DNA from: Bacteroidota bacterium
Lineage (GTDB): Bacteria; Bacteroidota; Bacteroidia; AKYH767-A; 2013-40CM-41-45
Reading direction: 5' to 3'
Assembly (NCBI GenBank): GCA_016721305.1
Contig: JADKIH010000007.1
Location: 124,001-188,000, forward strand
DNA: 64,000 nucleotides
Position numbers and translations under genes: made by a program. Positions 35,254 to 45,029 of this stretch are shown here, piece after piece (positions within the stretch are counted from its first letter, which is position 1; every line of letters starts with the position of its first letter). The notes under the pieces were generated by a model. That model was not told the DNA's origin and searched no databases. It saw only the letters and a program-made list of their open reading frames with translations.

Positions 35254-37151
35254 CCCAGAGTATTTCCTTCTACATATTGAATTTCTTCGTTATCCAAAAG
35301 CCATTCGATAACCTTAATCGATTTTTCTTCGGCCAATGGTCGGAGCTGAACAACTAACTCATGCAATTCGATAGGCTTCTTCACCAGTAAATTTTTCACC
35401 CGCAATTTTGTCTGATCAAATTCCATATCAGAAATTCCCGTCTTGTTACGCTCCAGGCAATAATCACAGACTCCGCAACGCTCTGTATCCGTTTCTCCGA
35501 AATAAGCAACGAGCATCTGCGAACGACAACGATTTTTTGTCTCCGAATAATGCAAAAACGATTTCACCTGTTCAATTGCCATCTCTTTTCGCATCGCTAA
35601 ATTTTCTCTGTCGATATACAGATTGCTTTGCTCCAATCGCCCTGAAGTATAAGTCAATTGTGGTACATCGCTTTGTGGTTGATAGGTGAGAACTTTTAAA
35701 TGATTCAGCTGCGTCAAAAGTCGAACAGCTTCATCTTTGCTCATGGTAGCTCGTAAAGCAATTTCATTTTCGTTGATTTGAACATATTCATCAAACACTC
35801 CTTCATAAAGACGAAGAAGTACTTTAATAAAATGATCGAACTTCGGATTTTTAACCTGATACTCGTATAAATCATTAGCCCGAATAGTAAAATGAATTCT
35901 CGACTGCATGAATGCCGAGTCAGATGTTGAAATCAAACCTTGTAACTCCAGAATCTTAAGACAGGAGAAAGTTTCTGCTGCCGGCAAATTATAGGTTGAA
36001 CAAAACCGGTGCAAATCAAAATCGAAGCTCACACCTTTACCTGAACCAACCGGAAGCTGAAAATAATTTCCCAATGCTTGGTAAACGTGCTTCACACGAC
36101 TCATTTCCGGAAAGCTCAAGTCTATTCTCCTCTCAAGCTCTTCGCGATCATTTTGATTATAGAGAAGAACGGCATATGCTTTTTCCTCATCCCGACCGGC
36201 ACGACCGGCTTCCTGATAATAAGCTTCCAAACTGTCGGGAGAATCAACGTGAACGACAAAACGAACATTTCCCTTATCGATGCCCATTCCGAATGCATTC
36301 GTGGCAACCACGATTCGCGTTTTCTCCTTCATCCAATTGTCCTGAATCCTGCTTCTGTCAGCGGCCGTGAGTCCTGCATGGTAGGCTTCGGCAGAAATAG
36401 AATTACGTTGAAGAAATTCTGCTATGTCTTTGGTGCGCTTTCGGGTACGAACATAAACAACTCCGGTGCCTTTTAAATTTGTTGCAACTTTTCGCAAACG
36501 ATTCAATTTATCTTCTTCGTACAATACGACGTAAGAAAGATTTTTCCGCTCAAAGCTCTTACGAAATACATTTTCCTTCTTGAAATTTAGTCGCTTTTGA
36601 ATATCGTTCTCAACATTCTTGGTTGCTGTAGCCGTGAGTGCCAGTACAGGAACATTTGGAAGATGAGCTCGGATATCAGCAATCTGCAAATAGGATGGAC
36701 GAAAATCGTATCCCCATTGCGAAATACAATGAGCTTCATCAACAGCCAGCAAATTAACCTTCATCAATTTGACCCGCTCAAGAAAAATATCTGAAGTAAG
36801 TCGCTCCGGTGAGATGTAAAGAAATTTCTCTTTTCCATACACACAATTATCGAGAGCAATATCAATTTCATTCCGGCTCATTCCGGAAATAATGGAGGTG
36901 GCCGGAATCCCCTTCTTCCTCAGATTTTGCACTTGATCTTTCATCAATGCGATCAAAGGAGAGATCACGATACAGATGCCGTCTTTCGCCATTGCCGGCA
37001 CCTGAAAGCAAACAGACTTTCCACCACCGGTTGGCAAAAGAGCCAGCGTATCGTTTCCGGCAAGAACAGATTCTATGATCTCTTCCTGCATCGGACGAAA
37101 CGCATGATGCCCCCAGTAACGGGTGAGTATTTGCTGAATCTGCGACGACAT
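35232..37151 (-). CDS. recQ: ATP-dependent DNA helicase RecQ
   Basis: This 639-residue superfamily 2 3'-5' helicase has motif 0 FRPMQEEII, motif I LLPTGGGKS, DEAH with CISQWGYDFRPSY, TATAT, and motif VI QEAGRAGRD. The RQC zinc site is seen as CRSQMLVAYFGE...CGVCDYC. A C-terminal winged-helix part follows; I see no clear HRDC domain. The ATG overlaps the stop of the preceding T9SS gene as TAATG. Downstream it overlaps the alkyl-purine glycosylase gene. Confidence 0.95.
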   Translation of the reverse strand: MSSQIQQILTRYWGHHAFRPMQEEIIESVLAGNDTLALLPTGGGKSVCFQVPAMAKDGICIVISPLIALMKDQVQNLRKKGIPATSIISGMSRNEIDIALDNCVYGKEKFLYISPERLTSDIFLERVKLMKVNLLAVDEAHCISQWGYDFRPSYLQIADIRAHLPNVPVLALTATATKNVENDIQKRLNFKKENVFRKSFERKNLSYVVLYEEDKLNRLRKVATNLKGTGVVYVRTRKRTKDIAEFLQRNSISAEAYHAGLTAADRSRIQDNWMKEKTRIVVATNAFGMGIDKGNVRFVVHVDSPDSLEAYYQEAGRAGRDEEKAYAVLLYNQNDREELERRIDLSFPEMSRVKHVYQALGNYFQLPVGSGKGVSFDFDLHRFCSTYNLPAAETFSCLKILELQGLISTSDSAFMQSRIHFTIRANDLYEYQVKNPKFDHFIKVLLRLYEGVFDEYVQINENEIALRATMSKDEAVRLLTQLNHLKVLTYQPQSDVPQLTYTSGRLEQSNLYIDRENLAMRKEMAIEQVKSFLHYSETKNRCRSQMLVAYFGETDTERCGVCDYCLERNKTGISDMEFDQTKLRVKNLLVKKPIELHELVVQLRPLAEEKSIKVIEWLLDNEEIQYVEGNTLGWKEAKN

Positions 37152-38551
37152 TATTGCACTATTAAAAGTTCAGAGAACTGCTTTCTTGCTATTGAAAAAC
37201 GAATGATGTAAGCACCCGGTGAAAGACTTTGTAGAGGAATCGAAGCTGAGTCATTTCCGGAGAAGACTACTTGGCCGGAAATATTTACCACATCAAAATG
37301 CTCCACCGATCTTTTGAGTTTTAATTCAGTTCCGGTAGAGGCAGGATTGGGATAAATGATTGATGAATGCTCCGGTACTTCACTAATTCCGATACTTCCG
37401 GAAGGTCGCGCATAAACGAGAATATTTTGCCCAAGCGTATTGTCGGTACCCGCCAGTAAATATCCGTCATAAATAGATGGTGAAATTGTATAGGCAATAT
37501 TGATAGGGGAGTCGGCAAAATAATCACGGCTTAATTCAGTGCCGGAGGAATCGGTAAGGATTAAGACAACTCTCTTTTTTGAAGTGGCCGTGTCGTATCC
37601 ATAACCAGTAATCAAATACTCATGAAAAGCATTTTCCAATAAATGAAATCCCGCATCGCTTTCATTTGATGCACGCAAATATTTATGCCAGATCAATGTT
37701 CCGGCAGTAGGATCTATCTTGCTCAGAATAATATCGAAGTTCGCACTCGAATCGGTCGCAGCTTCTCCGACCAACACTAAATTTCCATCGCTGTCCTGCA
37801 TCACACTTTTGCTGCCTGAATTGTAATGCGAGCTGATTGAAAGCTCCCATTGTTTCTGGCCATTGGTACTGTCGAGGCAAACCAGGAATGGATTATAAGT
37901 TCCGGAAGTTAGTTGCTCGTCACCGCTCAAAATGATTCTTCCGTCGGCAAGAAAATGGCAATCAAAGCTTAAATTCTTTTTAATGTCATTATTCAAGAAC
38001 GTCCATTGAAGGATTCCTGAAGAAGAAAATTTCTGAGCAAAAAACTGAACAAATTGAGCAGTCGTTGAATCAGGGTAAAAACCGGAAACAACGATACAGC
38101 CATCGATATCTTCTGCGATTCCTACAATACTGTTATTCACATTGGGAGAGCCACAGTCGAATGATTGAACCACCGTTCCGGAAGTGTCGACACGCAAGAC
38201 AAGCGGAGTAACATTTCCGGCCGTATACACATTGCAACAAAGCAAAAAATTCCCGGTGCGATCCGGCATCATTCGTTCAACCATCAGATGTGAACCACCA
38301 TATGAAATCAGCTTTGAAAAAATCAGATTGCCATTTTCATCGAGCTTCGAAAACTCAGCATACATCGAATCAGCATTAATATTCAATGCATGTCCACCGT
38401 AATAAATGCTTCCTGAAGAAGATTGGAATGCAGCCTTCCCGGTATGGATCAATGTAGTATCTCCGAATTCTTTTGTAAAGAAAGCCGGCTGGGCTTGCGT
38501 CAGGACTGAAACGAAGAACAAACTAAAGAGAAGGTGGATAAATTTGGACAT
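37151..38551 (-). CDS. T9SS type A sorting domain protein, beta-propeller-like
   Basis: This 466-residue secreted protein has a signal peptide ending VLTQAQ. The body has repeated blades such as DRTGNFLLCCNVYTAG, DIDGCIVVSGFY, DSDGNLVLVGEAATD and EYLITGYGYD, spaced 45-60 residues, as in delta-60/SBBP propellers. The C-terminus (IYPNPASTGTELKL, VVNISGQVVFSG, PGAYIIRFS, LLIVQ) is a T9SS sorting domain. It overlaps recQ as TAATG, an odd pairing of a cargo gene and a helicase gene that seems to be a matter of compact packing. Confidence 0.85.
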   Translation of the reverse strand: MSKFIHLLFSLFFVSVLTQAQPAFFTKEFGDTTLIHTGKAAFQSSSGSIYYGGHALNINADSMYAEFSKLDENGNLIFSKLISYGGSHLMVERMMPDRTGNFLLCCNVYTAGNVTPLVLRVDTSGTVVQSFDCGSPNVNNSIVGIAEDIDGCIVVSGFYPDSTTAQFVQFFAQKFSSSGILQWTFLNNDIKKNLSFDCHFLADGRIILSGDEQLTSGTYNPFLVCLDSTNGQKQWELSISSHYNSGSKSVMQDSDGNLVLVGEAATDSSANFDIILSKIDPTAGTLIWHKYLRASNESDAGFHLLENAFHEYLITGYGYDTATSKKRVVLILTDSSGTELSRDYFADSPINIAYTISPSIYDGYLLAGTDNTLGQNILVYARPSGSIGISEVPEHSSIIYPNPASTGTELKLKRSVEHFDVVNISGQVVFSGNDSASIPLQSLSPGAYIIRFSIARKQFSELLIVQ

Positions 38552-38627
38552 ACCATAATGCGGGATTTCTCCCTTTTATGAGGTAAAAATACGATTCTTT
38601 CGCGAGTCCTTATCTGCTTAAAATAAG

Positions 38628-38654
38628 AAATCCCGGCCTTTTTGACCGGGATTT
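38628..38654 (-). terminator. Hairpin after clpB
   Basis: AAATCCCGG pairs with CCGGGATTT around 9 bases, just after the clpB stop. Only short T runs follow on the minus strand (CTTATTTTAA), so it is a moderate terminator. Confidence 0.6.
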
Positions 38655-38658
38655 GTGC

Positions 38659-41270
38659 TTAAACCTCTACCGTTTTCCTGATATTCTTAAAAACGAATTC
38701 GTTTTTACTATTTATGTCCAATTCGATGTGATCTTCCTTGTTAATCGAACCGGCCAGAATTTGCTTCGATAATTCATTCAAAACACGTTTTTGCATGACG
38801 CGTTTCAATGGGCGGGCACCGAATTGCGGATCAAATCCGAGCTGTGACAACCATTCAATGGCTTTTTCACTTGCTGTGATTTGAATTTCATTTTGGCCTA
38901 AGAGCTCCTGAAGTTTTGTGAATTGAATTCTCACGATATCTTCAACTTCATCGCGTGTCAGCGGTTGGAACATGATCACTTCATCAATGCGATTCAAAAA
39001 CTCCGGACGAATCGTCTTCTTCAGCAAATCAAACACCTTCGTTTTGCTCCGTGCAATCACTTCTTCCTTATTCAGCTCATTCATTTCTTCAAAACTTTCC
39101 TGAATGAGGTGAGAACCGATATTGGAAGTCATGACGATGATTGTGTTCTTGAAATTAGCCGTACGTCCTTTGTTGTCCGTTAAGCGACCATCATCCAATA
39201 CCTGCAATAAGATGTTGAATACATCCGGATGTGCTTTTTCAATCTCATCGAGCAAAATTACAGAGTAGGGACGACGTCGAACCGCTTCGGTAAGCTGTCC
39301 GCCTTCATCGTAGCCTACGTAACCGGGAGGTGCACCTACGAGTCGAGATACTGCATGGCGCTCCTGATATTCGCTCATATCGATGCGAGTCATCGCACTT
39401 TCGTCGTTGAATAAAAACTCAGCCAGTGCTTTTGCCAATTCGGTTTTTCCGACACCTGTTGTTCCAAGAAAGATGAAAGAACCGATTGGTTTTTTCATAT
39501 CCTGTAAGCCTGCACGACTGCGACGAACAGCATCACTCAACGCTTCAATGGCTTCGTTCTGTCCGATGACACGCTTGTGCAATTCTTCTTCCAGATGGAG
39601 TAATTTCTCCGTTCACTTTGAAGCATCCGTTGCACCGGAATGCCGGTCCAGCGAGCAACTACTTCTGCAATATCTTCCGAATCGACTTCTTCTTTAATCA
39701 AAGCCTTATCGGTTTGCATACTTGCCAGTTGTTTTTCGAGCTTGTGTAATTGCTCTTCGGCTTCAACGACGCGTCCATAGCGGATTTCGGCAACCTTTCC
39801 ATAATCACCGCTGCGTTCAGCCTGCTCAGCTTCAATCTTGAGCATTTCTACTTTTTCTTTATTGGATTGAATGCCTTGAACAACGGCCTTTTCAGATTCC
39901 CAACGAGCTTTGATTTGATTTCGTTCTTCATTCAGATTTGCAAGTGTCTCATTCAACTCCTGCAATTTTTTCTGATCCTTTTCGCGCTTGATCGCTTCAC
40001 GTTCGATTTCAATCTGCATAATGCGACGATTTAATTCATCCAGCTCTTCCGGAACTGAATCAATTTCCAATCGCAACTTAGAAGCTGCTTCGTCCATTAG
40101 GTCAATAGCTTTATCCGGGAGGAATCGATCGGAGATGTAACGCTCGCTTAATTCAACGGCGGCAATAATTGCTTCGTCTTTGATACGAACTTTGTGATGT
40201 GTTTCATAACGTTCTTTCAGCCCGCGTAGAATTGAGATGGCATCTTCCGCAGATGGCTCTTCTACCATGACTTTCTGAAAACGACGTTCGAGTGCTTTAT
40301 CTTTTTCTACATACTTCTGGTATTCGGCAAGTGTAGTAGCACCGATAGCTCTTAATTCGCCACGTGCAAGAGCAGGCTTGAGAATGTTCGCAGCATCCAT
40401 AGCACCTTCACCGCCACCGGCTCCAACGAGCGTATGTATTTCATCGATGAAGAGAACGATATTCCCTTCGGCGCTGATTACTTCTTTCACAACGGCTTTT
40501 AATCGTTCTTCGAACTCACCTTTATATTTCGCACCGGCGATGAGTGAACCCATGTCGAGCGAGAAAATTTGTTTCGTTTTTAAATTCTCCGGAACGTCGC
40601 CATTGATAATACGATGGGCGAGTCCTTCGGCAATAGCTGTCTTTCCAACACCGGGTTCACCGATTAATATCGGATTATTTTTGGTACGACGAGATAAAAT
40701 CTGAAGCACACGTCGAATTTCTTCATCGCGACCAATAACAGGATCAAGCTTACCCTGACGGGCGAGCTCATTCAGATTCTTTGCGTACTTGTTTAATGAA
40801 TTGTACGTCTCTTCAGCGCTGGCGCTCGTCACTTTCGAACCCTTTCGTAATTCGGAGATGGCAGCCTTTGCATCCTTTTCATTCAGTCCTTCGCCCTTCA
40901 GCATTTCGCTTACTTTATCGCGAATACTAAACATGGCAAGAAATAAATGTTCGAGTGAAACAAACTCGTCACCTAAACCTTTTGCAAGAGCAATTGATTT
41001 TTGAATAAGCTTGTTCGATTCGTCAGACAAATAAATCCGTCCGCCCTGAACTTTCGGAAGAGAGTCGATAATCTTCAGTGTGGCTGTTTGGATTTTATCC
41101 GGACTCACATTGCTTTTCTTAAGAATGAAAGGCAACACGTTTTCATCAACTTCGAATATTCCTTTGAGTATATGAGCAGGTTCAATCGATTGCTGTCCGT
41201 TACTCTCGGCCAGTTGTTGAGCAGACTGTATGGCTTCCTGCGATTTGATGGTGAAATTGTTCAGATTCAT
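38659..41270 (-). CDS. clpB: ATP-dependent disaggregase ClpB, one frameshift
   Basis: ClpB is the hexameric AAA+ chaperone that works with DnaK to resolubilise aggregates. The N domain is followed by NBD1 with GEPGVGKTAIAEGLA, the pore loop AGAKYKGEFEERL, FIDEIHTL, the coiled-coil middle domain (about 410-530), and NBD2 with FLGTTGVGKTELAKALAE, the pore loop GYVGYDEGG, and DEIEKAHPDVFN. The split lies at 39609-39610, where CC stands for an expected CCC on plus. Restoring it joins MLQSERE to KLLHLEEELHKRVIGQNEA and gives 870 residues, the normal length. In an essential-type chaperone this is most likely a read error. Confidence 0.95.
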
Positions 41271-41418
41271 AATAGGAGATTTTGTGATCCCGCTCGCTCA
41301 AAGAGACTGCCAGACCAATAAAGGGTAAAAGTAAGGGGCAAAATGGCATTTTCACTAAAAATTGAGCGCCAATCTGGCCGAGAAAATTGAGTTTTTCACC
41401 CAAAATGGCCGAAAAAAA

Positions 41419-41440
41419 ACCTGAGCTTACGGGCTCAGGT
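41419..41440 (-). terminator. Intrinsic terminator of the mini T9SS gene
   Basis: On minus ACCTGAGC pairs with GCTCAGGT around CCGTAA and is followed by eight T. It lies about 50 bases after the mini T9SS stop and upstream of clpB, which isolates clpB from read-through. Confidence 0.85.
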
Positions 41441-41487
41441 ATTATAAACTAACCGGAAATGGAAACTACTTTTTGATTAGCGGATAT

Positions 41488-41503
41488 GCTGATTAGCTAA
41501 TTA
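41488..41503. repeat. AGCTAAT repeat unit carrying a stop codon
   Basis: GCTGATTAGCTAATTA. On the minus strand ATT-AGC-TAA within it forms the last two codons and the stop of the mini T9SS gene. Confidence 0.65.
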
Positions 41504-41866
41504 TAAGGCGGCGGGTAAATCGTTTGCCTGAAATATTTAATTCGACTATATAAATTCCTTCGTTTAAAAATTCCCGGTCGAGAGATTCGCTGTAAGTACC
41601 GCTCCTTGAACCGGAAGGTGAATGTCCTTTACAATCTTTCCTGTGATTTCATACACACGGATTCTGGTATCGCTATTTGCGGAGATGTGATAGATAAGAT
41701 TGATGCTATTTTCACTTTTTGAATAGTACGCTGATGTGAACTCATCAGCAGGAAGTATTTCGGAAGTATTTATTGTTGTCTGTTCGGTTGTTGTCTGAAT
41801 TGCCTTCGATTCAAGTGAAGCAAATAAGACAAAGAACAGAACGCAGATTGTGTAGATTGTTTTCAT
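41493..41866 (-). CDS. Mini protein: signal peptide plus T9SS sorting domain, one frameshift
   Basis: About 124 residues once a one-base gap near 41578-41583 is bridged (TANLS to DREFLNEGIYIVELN). A signal peptide (MKTIYTICVLFFVLFASLESKA) is followed by roughly 25 residues of linker and then directly by a type A sorting domain: SINLIYHIS, RIRVYEITGKIVKDI, GIYIVELNISGKRF, RRLIIS. There is no room for a passenger domain. It could be a remnant of a larger cargo or a genuine small surface protein. Its terminal ATT-AGC-TAA comes from an AGCTAAT repeat, and a strong terminator follows. Confidence 0.65.
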
Positions 41867-42129
41867 TTGAATAGGGGTTAGACTTAATTACAGGCTTGAA
41901 TGTAATTTTCGTGCCAAAAAATCTAGGAAGTGGAAAATAACATTGGAAGTATCCCTCAAAAATACTTTACGGCAAATGGACCAAAAAGAGGCTGATTTGA
42001 GTATATTTATAATCCTTTTCTTTATATGGAAAGTCTTTCACCCTAAATCTATGAGCTTCATATAGAATATATGTAGTGTAGAGTTTTACTTAGCCTGGAC
42101 CAGTATGATAAAAGAATCAATTGTAGCCT

Positions 42130-42747
42130 ATGCAAGAAACAAGACAAACGCATCGATGCATACATCGCAAAGAGTGCTGACTTTGCAAACAGCCAATTCT
42201 GACGCACATCAGAAAGCTAGTTCACAAAAGTTGTCCAAAAGTCGAGGAGACAATTAAGTGGGGATTTCCAAACTTCGTATACGAAGGTGCAATTCTTTGT
42301 TTTATGGCTTCATTTAAAAAGCACTGTTCATTTGGTTTCTGGAAAAGGTTCGTTGATGACAGAACTATCGGAAACCATAAATGAAAAAGCGAAACAGCCA
42401 TGGGTAATTTCGGAAAACTCACTTCCGTTAAAGATCTTCCGTCTGATAAAAAAATGGCCGGCTACATAAAGTCAGCCATGAAATTAAACGAAGAAGGAGT
42501 GAAATTACCAAACAGAGCACCGGTAAAAAAAGGAAGCAAAGAAATAGTCGTTCCCGATTACATTCTTAAAGCTCTTTCCAAAAACAAAAAAGCCCAAGCC
42601 ACCTTCGAAGCTTTTGGTTACAGTCACAAAAAAGAATACGTCCAGTGGATCGAAGAAGCCAAAACTGAGCCGACACGCAACAAACGAATTGCGACGATGA
42701 TGGAATGGTTGAAGGAGGGGAAGGGGAGGAATTGGAAGTACTCCTAA
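42130..42747 (+). pseudogene. DUF1801/YdeI-OmpD-associated family protein, several frameshifts
   Basis: The parts can be assembled in order. KRIDAYIAKSADFA (frame open from about 42136) is followed by PILTHIRKLVHKSCPKVEETIKWGFPN, GAILCFMASFKKHCSFGFW, LMTELSETINEKAKQ, and from 42400 GNFGKLTSVKDLPSDKKM through WLKEGKGRNWKYS. Shifts lie near 42136, 42198, 42340 and 42400. The order is an N-terminal DUF1801 domain plus the helical YdeI C-terminal domain with EWIEEAKTEPTRNKRI-type motif (here VQWIEEAK), about 205 residues in total. Only the last 115 residues remain as one frame. Four shifts in 620 bases may be errors or real decay. The cellular role of the family is not established. Confidence 0.7.
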
Positions 42748-42751
42748 ACGA

Positions 42752-42784
42752 TTAGCTGATTTGATGATTTGCTGATTAGCTAAT
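42752..42784. repeat. GATTAGCTGATTTGATGATTTGCTGATTAGCTAAT repeat
   Basis: Degenerate AGCTAAT-family units directly after the YdeI-like gene, which carries its own TAA a few bases earlier. Confidence 0.55.
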
Positions 42785-42849
42785 GTCATACAAAAGTGCA
42801 GTCACCCGCATAAAAAGTAATAATGTAAGTTTGACCCTGACGGCCCCAT

Positions 42850-42874
42850 CAGCTAATTAGCTAATTAGCTAATT
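42850..42874. repeat. AGCTAATT array at the end of the NlpC/P60 gene
   Basis: Three contiguous AGCTAATT units. On minus, ATT-AGC-TAA in the outermost unit is the end of the peptidase gene (stop at 42865-42867). Confidence 0.75.
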
Positions 42875-43624
42875 CGGCGAATGAGGCGCAAATTGTGCGA
42901 GTACCCCTTCGCCGCCTCATTGTAAATCCCCTGATGGTCGAGGATATCGATGCGCACCTGACCACTGGCATGGATGATACGGTTGCCGGGTAGAATAATA
43001 CCGACGTGAATAATCTTTCCCTCTTTATTATCGAAGAATGCTAAATCGCCGGGCTTTGCTTCCTGGAAGAGATGAACATCTTCACCTTGTTCTGCTTGTT
43101 GATTTGCATCACGTTTCAATTTGTAACCGCAGAGCTTAAAAACAACTTGCGTAAATCCTGAACAATCGATTCCAAAAGGAGAACGGCCGCCCCAGAGATA
43201 AGGTGAGTTGAGGTACATGTGAGCATACGAAGAAATTTTATCAGGGAAAGTCTGACTTACAATCTGCGTATTTCCTTCGTAAGAATATTCACGTCCGCCG
43301 AAAGAGACTTTTCGCTCATGAAAAAAGGGTAGAGTGCTACCCATTACGATCGAAGTTAACAATCCGCCGGAAAGAGCAATTTGAATCAGGTCGGTTGACA
43401 CAACCATCGGTTGCGCCATTAAAGTCTGAGCTTCTTCGTCGGAAATTGGCTGGACCTGTTTTTGATCGATCCAGCCGGTATAGTCATCAAAGAGCTGGCG
43501 CGAGGAACCAGCCCTTTTTTTTATCCAATATTTCAACCGCTTCGCCAAACAAAAGCTCGAGGTAATTTCACTGATCAGAATCCTCTTTTCGCAGAGGATC
43601 ATGCTTAGATGGCAAATGTGACAT
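42865..43624 (-). CDS. NlpC/P60 (C40) cell-wall peptidase with N-terminal SH3-like domain, frameshifted start region
   Basis: This is a gamma-D-glutamyl-diamino-acid endopeptidase family enzyme acting on peptidoglycan. The catalytic domain (last 130 residues) has SPYLWGGRSPFGIDCSGFTQ with the nucleophilic Cys, PGDLAFFDNKEGKIIHVGII with the His, and GNRIIHASG. The N-terminal SH3-like part is recovered only by switching frames: MSHLPSKHDPLRKEDSDQ from the ATG at 43624, SEITS, LLFGEAVEILDKKKGWF, then RQLFDDYTGWIDQKQ. That means about three indels between 43500 and 43570. It begins 10 bases after the thiolase gene. The stop lies in an AGCTAATT array. Confidence 0.85.
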
Positions 43625-43634
43625 CAATTCTAAA

Positions 43635-44811
43635 TTAAACGAGTTCAACAACTACAGCACTAGCACCCCACCACCATTACAGATTCCGGCAGCACCCAAC
43701 TTAGCACCTTTTGCTTTAATACGTTCAAAAGGGTTACAATGATACGTGCACCTGAACATCCGAGTGGGTGACCTAAAGAAACGGCTCCACCATAAACGTT
43801 CACTCGCGCAGGGTCAAGCTTCATAAGTTGGTTATTGGCAATTGAAACAACAGAGAATGCCTCATTGATCTCAAAATACTCGATAGCTTCCATCTTCACA
43901 CCGGCTCTTTCAGCTGCACGAGGAATTGCTTTCGATGGAGAAGTCGTGAACCATTCAGGCGCTTGTTGAGCATCGGCATAACCACGCAGAATTGCCAAAG
44001 GCTTAATGCCTAATTTGTCGGCTTTCTCTTTGCTCATCAAAACAACTGCAGCAGCGCCATCATTCAATTTTGATGCATTTGCAGCAGTTACTGTTCCGTC
44101 TTTCACAAACGCAGGCTTGAGTGTAGGAACTTTATCAGCTCTTAAGTTTTTATACTCTTCGTCTTCACTCACAACGATCGGATCTTTTCCTCTTACCGGA
44201 ACAGAAATAGGAGCAATCTCTTCTTTGAAAGCACCTGCCGCATACGCTTCTTTCGAACGACGATACGACTCCAATGCAAAAGCATCCTGATCTTCGCGGG
44301 AAATTTTACACTCTGTAGCACAAAGCTCAGCAGCATTTCCCATGTGATAATCTTTGTAAACGTCCCAAAGTCCGTCCTTCACCAATCCGTCTGTAATTGA
44401 GCCGTGACCGAGTTTGTAACCATTACGTGCTTTGTCGAGATAATAAGGAACATTACTCATGCTTTCCATACCGCCTGCAACAACGCAATCGTTATGACCT
44501 AGCTGAATTGATTCAGCAGCCAGCATAATGGCCTTCATTCCTGATGCACAAACTTTATTCACCGTAGTTCCGGGAACTGTATTCGGGATACCTGCCCAGA
44601 TTGAAGCCTGAGTAACGGGAGCCTGACCAACACCGGCAGAAAGTACATTACCCATGTACACTTCCTGAACTTCTTTCGGGTCCAATTTTATTTTCTCGAG
44701 CGCCGCTTTAATAGCATGAGCACCCAATTGAGTTGCTGTAAAAGAGGAAAGTGAACCACCGAAACTTCCAATAGGAGTGCGGGTTGCTGATACGATATAG
44801 ACTTCTTTCAT
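43635..44811 (-). CDS. Acetyl-CoA C-acyltransferase (thiolase), two frameshifts near 3' end
   Basis: This 392-residue thiolase carries out condensation or cleavage of acyl-CoA and acetyl-CoA. It has the nucleophile Cys in NKVCASGMKAI, NEAFSVVS, and the catalytic His and second Cys in GHPLGCSGARI. The ATG at 44811 gives MKEVYIVSATRTPIG. Two missing bases (an A in the run near 43709 and a G in the GGGG near 43663-43672) hide the true end. Repaired, the end is KAKGAKLGAAGICNGGGGAS and VVVELV with TAA at 43635. Acetyl-CoA acetyltransferase (AtoB/PhaA type) is most likely. A promoter element lies 27 bases upstream. Confidence 0.93.
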
Positions 44812-44838
44812 AAGAGTGGATTTCTTGATTTTGGTGTG

Positions 44839-44846
44839 CAAATGTA
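44839..44846 (-). promoter_or_regulatory. Predicted -7 promoter element of the thiolase gene
   Basis: The minus strand reads TACATTTG (perfect TAnnTTTG), 27 bases before the ATG at 44811. Confidence 0.45.
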
Positions 44847-45029
44847 GCACTAAATTCTGAATAGGAATTGGCCTTCATCACTCTTTGAATACAGAATATA
44901 AACAAGGAAACACTTTCTTTTCCAAGCACTTAATACCTCAAGGAATGTTCATGGATAGTTTCATAACTCTGTTAGCTACACTAGTATAGAAAGGAGGTAA
45001 AATTGTAATTTGCCGTCATTATCCATTTC

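Noticed and set aside
42287..42469. 60-codon open frame on plus treated as a gene
   Set aside because: Only part of it (GKGSLMTELSETINEKAKQ) belongs to the DUF1801/YdeI protein. The rest is an out-of-frame reading.
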